DNA from: Acetobacterium sp.
Lineage (GTDB): Bacteria; Bacillota; Clostridia; Eubacteriales; Eubacteriaceae
Direction: 5' to 3'
Assembly: GCA_022013395.1 (NCBI GenBank)
Contig: JAKLQL010000614.1
Coordinates: forward strand, 1-11,235
DNA length: 11,235 nt
The translations under genes were made by a program, and so were the position numbers. The notes under the pieces were generated by a model that was not told where the DNA came from, searched no databases, and worked only from the letters and a program-made list of their open reading frames with translations. This document shows positions 6,753 to 11,235 of this stretch, piece by piece (positions within the stretch are counted from its first letter, which is position 1; each line of letters starts with the position of its first letter).

Positions 6753-8081
6753 ATGAAAATACTTTTCATCCAAGCCCTCTCAATGGAGGGTATCGACATC
6801 GAGCGGGTGTATCCCATTGGAATCGTCGTACTGGCTTCCCAGGTCGAACGTCAAACCAATCATGATCTACATCTTTTTGACATGAACATGTCCATGGATC
6901 CCTATGGAGATCTGCGGCTTCAATTGGATGCCCATCAGCCTGATGTTGTTTGTGTGTCCTTAAGAAATATCGACCCCCTAGGAAATAAAACCTCATCCCT
7001 GATTCCCGGCTTTGCCGTCACCCTGGCTTTTATTAAACGATACTGCCCGGAGACCAAGATTTTAGCCGGCGGAACCGGTTTTTCCCTGTTCCCAGAACGG
7101 TTAATGACCGAGTATACCGAAATTGATTTTGCAGTTACCGGAGAAGCCGAAAAAATCATTGTGCCATTACTGGAGAATCTGGACAACCCACCCCACTTAC
7201 CGGGACTCTGTTATCGGGAAAAAGGTGAAATTCTGATTGTACCACCAGTCGGTGATTATGATATGCTGGACTATCAAATGCCCAATCGTGATCTGCTTGA
7301 TCCTCGACCCTATCTGACCGTTAATAAATACGTGGAAAGCATCGGCGTGGAAACCAAGCGGGGTTGTTGCTTTAGCTGCGGTTACTGTTCCTACCCGCTG
7401 TTGCAGGGCAGTAAAATGCGCTGCCGAACCCCGGAAGCGGTGGTCGACGAAATCCAATTTCTCTATGAAACCTATGGCGTTACCCGGATTCATTTCACGG
7501 ATTCAGTGGTCAACATTCCGGTGGATCATCTCGATACAATCTGTTCCGAAATCATCCGTCGAGATCTGAAAATTAACTGGAGTGGCTTTTTTCGTGAGAA
7601 CCTGTTAACCAAGGAAAATGTCGCTCTTTATACCAAATCCGGCTGCGAATGTTTTTCCCTCTCACCCGATGGTCTGAGCCAAACAGCGCTGGATGCCATG
7701 GATAAGCACATGACGGTCCAGGATATTCTCAATACTGCCCAGGTGCTGGCCAACAGCGGTGTCGTCACTGTTTATCACTTTCTGGTCAATACTCCCGGCG
7801 ATACGGCCAAAACCCAGCAAGAAGCCAAAGATCTCATCGATGCGATCTACAATATCCACCATACTTCAAAAACCCTAGGGACCATTGTGTTAAACAATAT
7901 CCGTATCCTGCCAGGAACTAAGGTGGAAAAACAGGCCCTGGAAAATGGGGTGATCACCCCGGAAACCGATCTGCTCTACCCCACCTATTACAACCCGGCC
8001 CCCTTTGATCGGGTTCGTTACGATTTGGAAATTTATCATACCAAGAAAAACATCTTTATGTGGCAGGAGGTCACCTCATGA
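6753..8081 (+). CDS. bzaD: B12-binding radical SAM C-methyltransferase BzaD
   Basis: This 442-residue protein is a class B (cobalamin-dependent) radical SAM methylase. In the reconstituted E. limosum pathway BzaD converts 5-methoxybenzimidazole to 5-methoxy-6-methylbenzimidazole. The N-terminal part (about residues 1-145) is a B12-binding Rossmann domain, with typical KILAGGTGF and DFAVTGEAE segments. The radical SAM core follows with the cluster motif C205-X3-C209-X2-C212 (in RGCCFSCGYCSYP). The start is supported by AAGGAG (6742-6747), five bases before the ATG. It is preceded by the large inverted repeat and overlaps bzaE by four bases (ATGA at 8078-8081), so the two enzymes are translationally coupled. 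The family is clear from motifs; the exact step comes from gene order and published work on orthologs. The enzyme needs cobalamin to make a cobalamin component. Confidence 0.9.
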   Translation: MKILFIQALSMEGIDIERVYPIGIVVLASQVERQTNHDLHLFDMNMSMDPYGDLRLQLDAHQPDVVCVSLRNIDPLGNKTSSLIPGFAVTLAFIKRYCPETKILAGGTGFSLFPERLMTEYTEIDFAVTGEAEKIIVPLLENLDNPPHLPGLCYREKGEILIVPPVGDYDMLDYQMPNRDLLDPRPYLTVNKYVESIGVETKRGCCFSCGYCSYPLLQGSKMRCRTPEAVVDEIQFLYETYGVTRIHFTDSVVNIPVDHLDTICSEIIRRDLKINWSGFFRENLLTKENVALYTKSGCECFSLSPDGLSQTALDAMDKHMTVQDILNTAQVLANSGVVTVYHFLVNTPGDTAKTQQEAKDLIDAIYNIHHTSKTLGTIVLNNIRILPGTKVEKQALENGVITPETDLLYPTYYNPAPFDRVRYDLEIYHTKKNIFMWQEVTS

Positions 8082-9562
8082 ACGTCATCCTATTAGAACA
8101 TCCCCGCTCCTATGGCGAAGATCGCTGCAATGATATTGCCAATGCACCCTTATCGGCCTGCCTGAATACCGGCTACATCGGCGGTATGCTGGCCGCGCAC
8201 AATGTTGAGGTAACAATCGTCGATGGCTATCTGGAAAAATTGGATTACCCGACCATTGAAGCCGAAATAGCCAAAATACGCCCAACTGTCTTAGGGATTC
8301 ACCTGGTGTATCATTGGGAAGATAACAAAACCCTTTATCAATTTATCGAACGGGTTAAAGCAACCTACGGAATTTCCTATGTCAGTGTTTATGGATTTTA
8401 TCCTACCTTTGCCTATGAGGAAATCTTAAACCGCTGCCCCGCCATTGATGCCGCTTTATTGGGTGAAACCGAACTGACTTTTTTAAAGCTGGTTGACGAT
8501 TTCCCAACTATACCCGATATGGGGATCGCTAAGCGCACCGATAATGGCATTGTGGCGACTCGCGGTGAGGTAGTCATGGATGTGGATTCATTGCCCTTTC
8601 CCCTGCGCAGCAAGGGTTCCTATTCTTTCGGAGAAGTGAATATTTCCGGGAGTCGCGGTTGTTATGGTGGCTGTACCTTCTGTTACATCAATCCCTACTA
8701 CGGTGATATCAAACGGAAATGGCGGGGACGAAGCCCGGAAAATATCATTGCCGAAATTGATGCGGTGATGAAAGAAACCGATATCCGCTATTTCTACTTT
8801 ATGGACCCCAACTTTTACGGGCCGGGGCGTGCCGGCAAAGACCGGGTGCTGAAACTGGCCAGTCTCTTAAAGGAACGACAGATCAATTTTGGGATTGAAG
8901 CCAGAGCCAACGATATCGAAGATGAAACCATAAAAGTCCTTGTTGACGCCGGTCTTAAACACATCCTGATCGGTTTAGAAAGCGGTCGGGACGAAGCCCT
9001 TAAACGGCTGAACAAGCTGACCACTGTTGCAGATAACGAGCAGGCGCTGCAAATTCTGAGAAAACATGGCATCGAACCCAGCGTCGGCTTTATTATGTTT
9101 GAGCCTGACTCGACCCTGGAAGATCTAAAAGTCAACTACGACTTTTTAAAACGTAATGCCCTTTTAGATAAACTGGAGATCAGTGTCAATGTTTTGTATC
9201 ATCACATGATCATTCTCCAGGGCAGCTCCTCCTATCAAGCCCTGCAAGAACAAGGTCGACTGAACATCTCTAAACATTCCACTTATGAAGCGGACACTGA
9301 TTATCTGAACCCCAAAGTGGCCATGCTCGCCGGGATGCTTCGGGATATGACCAACCATATCTTTTCCTATATGAAAGACACCTGGGAACTGAGTTTCAAA
9401 AAAGACCCGGTGATTCTGGAAAAATATCGTCTGATCAACAATCTGCTGGTCCAATCGTTTGAAGATTATCTGGATCTGCTTAAAAACGAAGCGATCACAA
9501 CGGAAAAGCGAAATGAATACGTCCGCACTTTTAATCAGACAATCGATCACATCATGTCATAA
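8078..9562 (+). CDS. bzaE: B12-binding radical SAM enzyme BzaE, final DMB step
   Basis: The final bza enzyme is assigned to the conversion of 5-methoxy-6-methylbenzimidazole to 5,6-dimethylbenzimidazole, meaning a methoxy group is replaced by methyl. The ATG at 8078 is preferred (494 residues) because AGGAGG (8065-8070) sits seven bases upstream and it forms the ATGA overlap with bzaD. A GTG at 8060 is open in frame but lies upstream of that site. The N-terminal domain (about 1-140) is B12-binding, containing VDGYLEKL and the AALLGETE segment. The radical SAM motif is C195-X3-C199-X2-C202 (SRGCYGGCTFC). Residues after about 400 form a charged helical tail of unknown role. Similar domain order to BzaD suggests an old duplication. 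The operon ends here at a strong hairpin. Confidence 0.9.
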   Translation: MNVILLEHPRSYGEDRCNDIANAPLSACLNTGYIGGMLAAHNVEVTIVDGYLEKLDYPTIEAEIAKIRPTVLGIHLVYHWEDNKTLYQFIERVKATYGISYVSVYGFYPTFAYEEILNRCPAIDAALLGETELTFLKLVDDFPTIPDMGIAKRTDNGIVATRGEVVMDVDSLPFPLRSKGSYSFGEVNISGSRGCYGGCTFCYINPYYGDIKRKWRGRSPENIIAEIDAVMKETDIRYFYFMDPNFYGPGRAGKDRVLKLASLLKERQINFGIEARANDIEDETIKVLVDAGLKHILIGLESGRDEALKRLNKLTTVADNEQALQILRKHGIEPSVGFIMFEPDSTLEDLKVNYDFLKRNALLDKLEISVNVLYHHMIILQGSSSYQALQEQGRLNISKHSTYEADTDYLNPKVAMLAGMLRDMTNHIFSYMKDTWELSFKKDPVILEKYRLINNLLVQSFEDYLDLLKNEAITTEKRNEYVRTFNQTIDHIMS

Positions 9563-9567
9563 TACGA

Positions 9568-9607
9568 AAAAAATCTTGATGGCTAAAAATAGCTATCAAG
9601 ATTTTTT
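9568..9607. terminator. Bidirectional intrinsic terminator
   Basis: An 18-bp stem (9568-9585 with 9590-9607, one G-T pair) closes on the loop AAAA. It is flanked by an A-run on the left and a T-run on the right, so it can end transcription in both directions. It begins five bases after the bzaE stop codon and lies 34 bases beyond the stop of the convergent CBS-domain gene. Confidence 0.93.
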
Positions 9608-9641
9608 AATTTTTGATTGGTCCGCTAAACTTAAACGCTGT

Positions 9642-10895
9642 CTAGCTTTCTATTTCAGCATTTTCATGCTTAGCAACGTTTATTTCCATGATATGACGTT
9701 CATCCGCCTGGATAATATTGATGGTTAGATTCTCAAATTCAAACGAATCGCCAGCTTTGGGAACTCTACCTAAATACTCGACGATCCAACCGCCAACAGT
9801 AATCACATCGAAATCATCTTCCATTTCAAATAAATCAAACATTTTTCCCAGGTTGGCTTTACCTAAAATACGATATTCATTTTCTGAGATCATCACAAAT
9901 TCGTCAATGACTTCATCATGTTCATCCCATATTTCGCCAACCAGTTCTTCAATGACATCTTCAAGGGTAACAATTCCAGCTGTTCCGCCATATTCATCCG
10001 TTACCACAGCGATATGACATTTCTTTTGCTGCAGTAAGGTCAGCAGCTTAGAAATTTTCATATTGGGGGTAATAAACACCACCGGATTGATGATTTCGTC
10101 GAGGGTACTGCTGCCATTTGCCACATAATGGGTGAAGTCTTTATGATTGATAAAACCAATAATTTGATCAATGGTCTCCTGATAAACCGGCAAACGTGAA
10201 AAACCCGTCTCAAAAAATATTTTTGCAATGTCCTCCTTGGGATTATCCACATCAATGGCCACCACGTCCACCCGGTGAGTCAGAATATCATCCACATCCA
10301 GATCGTTAAACTCAATGGCACTGCGAATCAGTTCGCCGTCCTGAAGATCGATTCCGCCATCATTTTCGGCTTCTTCAACAAAGGTCAGTAACTCTTCTTC
10401 GGTCATGCTTCTTTCATCATTAACCTTAAACAAATGGGATAAATGTTTTTTCCATTGCATAAATAAAAAGTTAACCGGCATCAGCACAACAATGAACACT
10501 CGCAGAAAAGGCACCGCGAACATCGCAAATTTCTCAGGCGAATCATTGGCCAGACTTTTTGGTGAAATTTCACCAAAAATTAATACCGCAATGGTCATAA
10601 CGGCAATCGAAAGAATTACGCCGCTATTGCCGTAGTATTGCACCAATACGGCCGTTGCAATTGAAGCTGCGGTAATAGTAGCAATCGTCTTGGCTATCAA
10701 AATTGTCGATAAAACAGTATCAAGCTTTTCAGAAAGAATTAATACCCGGGTTGCTCTTTTGCTGCCGTCTTTTGACAGGTTTTTAATCCGCGTCCGATTA
10801 AGCGATGTAAATGCCGTTTCGGTTGCCGAAAAAAAAGCTGCAACAAGCAACATCAACACCAAAATTATAATTAAACCTAACGTGCTGTTATCCAT
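9642..10895 (-). CDS. CNNM/CorC (HlyC)-family CBS-domain membrane protein
   Basis: This 417-residue protein belongs to the CNNM/CorC group, whose members are linked to magnesium or cobalt export and were once called hemolysin C-like. The order is a DUF21/CNNM membrane domain (about 1-150), a CBS pair (about 205-320) and a CorC_HlyC C-terminal domain (about 330-410). Visible signatures are FFSATETAFTSLNR (21-34), FGEISPKSLA (107-116), SRLPVY (233-238), DEYGGTAGIVTLEDVIEELVG (300-320) and GGW.VE.LGR..KAGD (368-383). The usual NN..N segment of the membrane domain reads AKTIATI (68-74), lacking the asparagine associated with Mg2+ in characterised CorC. GGAGG lies 11 bases before the ATG. The gene converges on the bza operon, shares a terminator with it and has no evident link to B12, beyond possible cobalt transport. 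Confidence 0.9.
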   Translation of the reverse strand: MDNSTLGLIIILVLMLLVAAFFSATETAFTSLNRTRIKNLSKDGSKRATRVLILSEKLDTVLSTILIAKTIATITAASIATAVLVQYYGNSGVILSIAVMTIAVLIFGEISPKSLANDSPEKFAMFAVPFLRVFIVVLMPVNFLFMQWKKHLSHLFKVNDERSMTEEELLTFVEEAENDGGIDLQDGELIRSAIEFNDLDVDDILTHRVDVVAIDVDNPKEDIAKIFFETGFSRLPVYQETIDQIIGFINHKDFTHYVANGSSTLDEIINPVVFITPNMKISKLLTLLQQKKCHIAVVTDEYGGTAGIVTLEDVIEELVGEIWDEHDEVIDEFVMISENEYRILGKANLGKMFDLFEMEDDFDVITVGGWIVEYLGRVPKAGDSFEFENLTINIIQADERHIMEINVAKHENAEIES

Positions 10896-10898
10896 TGT

Positions 10899-11003
10899 CT
10901 AAGATTCCTCCCAGTGAATGGATCGGTTATTCTTCTTAAATAATGAATCATTGAAATGATTTGAATCGTTTGTTTTTATCTCAGATAATGGTACGTCGTC
11001 CAA
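10899..11003 (-). CDS. Possible 34-residue small ORF before the CNNM gene
   Basis: A TTG codon at 11003-11001 preceded by AGAGGA (11015-11010, seven bases away) opens a frame of 34 codons ending in TAG at 10901-10899, three bases before the CNNM ATG. The peptide is MDDVPLSEIK then an Asn/Asp-rich stretch, ending IHWEES. Its last codons contain the ribosome binding site of the CNNM gene, so it could couple translation. There is an in-frame stop upstream and no ATG. The stretch includes the palindrome AATCATT-GA-AATGATT (10946-10961). No homolog is recognised; it may be a leader peptide or chance. Confidence 0.35.
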   Translation of the reverse strand: MDDVPLSEIKTNDSNHFNDSLFKKNNRSIHWEES

Positions 11004-11035
11004 TTTTATTCCTCTTTCAATTATTATTTGTATCT

Positions 11036-11044
11036 ATAATATCA
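11036..11044 (-). promoter_or_regulatory. Candidate extended -10 promoter for the CNNM gene
   Basis: On the minus strand TGATATTAT (11044-11036) is an extended -10 element (TGn plus five of six consensus bases). A clear -35 box is lacking: TAGAAT at the 17-bp distance matches at three positions. Transcription would start near 11029, about 26 bases before the small TTG ORF. Confidence 0.4.
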
Positions 11045-11048
11045 TATT

Positions 11049-11120
11049 TTAAATGACAATTCTATATTTGCAGAGAAATTTTACTTTAGCCAATAATTCA
11101 TCGTCTTTTTCAATTTTCAT
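11049..11120 (-). other. 23-codon open frame overlapping the edge ORF
   Basis: An ATG at 11120 overlaps the end of the edge reading frame and encodes a 23-residue, lysine-rich peptide (MKIEKDDELL...) ending in TAA at 11051-11049. There is no good ribosome binding site. It could be a short gene, a frameshifted tail of the edge frame, or chance. Confidence 0.15.
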
Positions 11121-11235
11121 CGTATGAGCTTCTAGTTAGTTTATTTATATATTCGTAACCTAAATTTATAACAAATCTGTTGGTTTCATCTATTTTAATG
11201 CATATAAGACAGAAATTACCATATGCTTGGTCAAT
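11110..11235 (-). CDS. Possible C-terminal end of an unidentified gene (partial)
   Basis: The minus strand is open from the right window edge to a TGA at 11112-11110, giving 41 residues (IDQAYGNFCLIC... FVINLGYEYINKL...). The composition is protein-like, but a frame this short in AT-rich DNA can be open by chance. No family is recognised. If real, it lies upstream of the CNNM gene in the same direction. Confidence 0.3.
   Translation of the reverse strand: MDQAYGNFCLICIKIDETNRFVINLGYEYINKLTRSSYDEN

Noticed and set aside
6617..6865. 82-codon plus-strand frame running through the palindrome into bzaD
   Set aside because: Its frame is created by the inverted repeat and then by the wrong phase of bzaD, with no ribosome binding site of its own.
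7947..7960. Perfect 14-bp palindrome GGGGTGATCACCCC in bzaD
   Set aside because: A loop-free 14-bp palindrome is expected about once by chance in a window of this length (roughly 11,000 / 16,384), it lies in coding sequence, and nothing nearby supports a function.
8060..8077. GTG start for BzaE at 8060
   Set aside because: The AGGAGG site would lie inside the coding sequence. The ATG at 8078 is correctly spaced from it and forms the usual ATGA overlap with bzaD.

Overview
This window carries the oxygen-independent pathway for 5,6-dimethylbenzimidazole (DMB), the lower ligand of vitamin B12. The gene order bzaA-bzaB-cobT-bzaC-bzaD-bzaE matches the described operon of the acetogen Eubacterium limosum. 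Together with Firmicutes-like ribosome binding sites, AT-rich intergenic DNA and a B12-dependent radical SAM lifestyle, this suggests a strictly anaerobic acetogen of the Eubacterium/Acetobacterium group. The genus is an inference from gene content, not from a marker gene.

Layout. Positions 6-1019 (minus) encode a FecCD/BtuC-type ABC transporter permease. A downstream gene may begin with a TTG codon at the very left edge. The 627-base gap at 1020-1646 holds two divergent promoters. The minus-strand promoter has consensus boxes and is followed at once by five copies of a 7-mer, three of them phased at exactly 10 bp. The plus-strand promoter is followed by a cobalamin riboswitch (about 1369-1530) and an intrinsic terminator (1548-1591) before bzaA.

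The plus-strand operon runs from 1647 to 9562. BzaA and BzaB (ThiC-like radical SAM enzymes) turn the purine intermediate AIR into 5-hydroxybenzimidazole. BzaC methylates the oxygen, BzaD adds a carbon methyl, and BzaE completes DMB. CobT activates the base for attachment to the corrinoid. The riboswitch predicts that the set is shut off when B12 is sufficient. Two gaps interrupt the otherwise tight operon: 4235-4438 with REP-like palindromes, and 6588-6752, almost filled by a 135-bp nested inverted repeat. An 18-bp hairpin at 9568-9607 ends the operon and probably also the convergent gene.

On the right, 9642-10895 (minus) encodes a CNNM/CorC-type membrane protein with CBS domains. It is preceded by a possible 34-codon TTG-start small ORF, an extended -10 promoter and short open frames that run to the window edge.

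The bza pathway itself is already described. The least explained items are the phased AAACATA repeats, the large palindrome between bzaC and bzaD, the perfect hairpin inside bzaC, the CX2CX3C cluster motif of BzaA and the altered ion-site motif of the CNNM protein.
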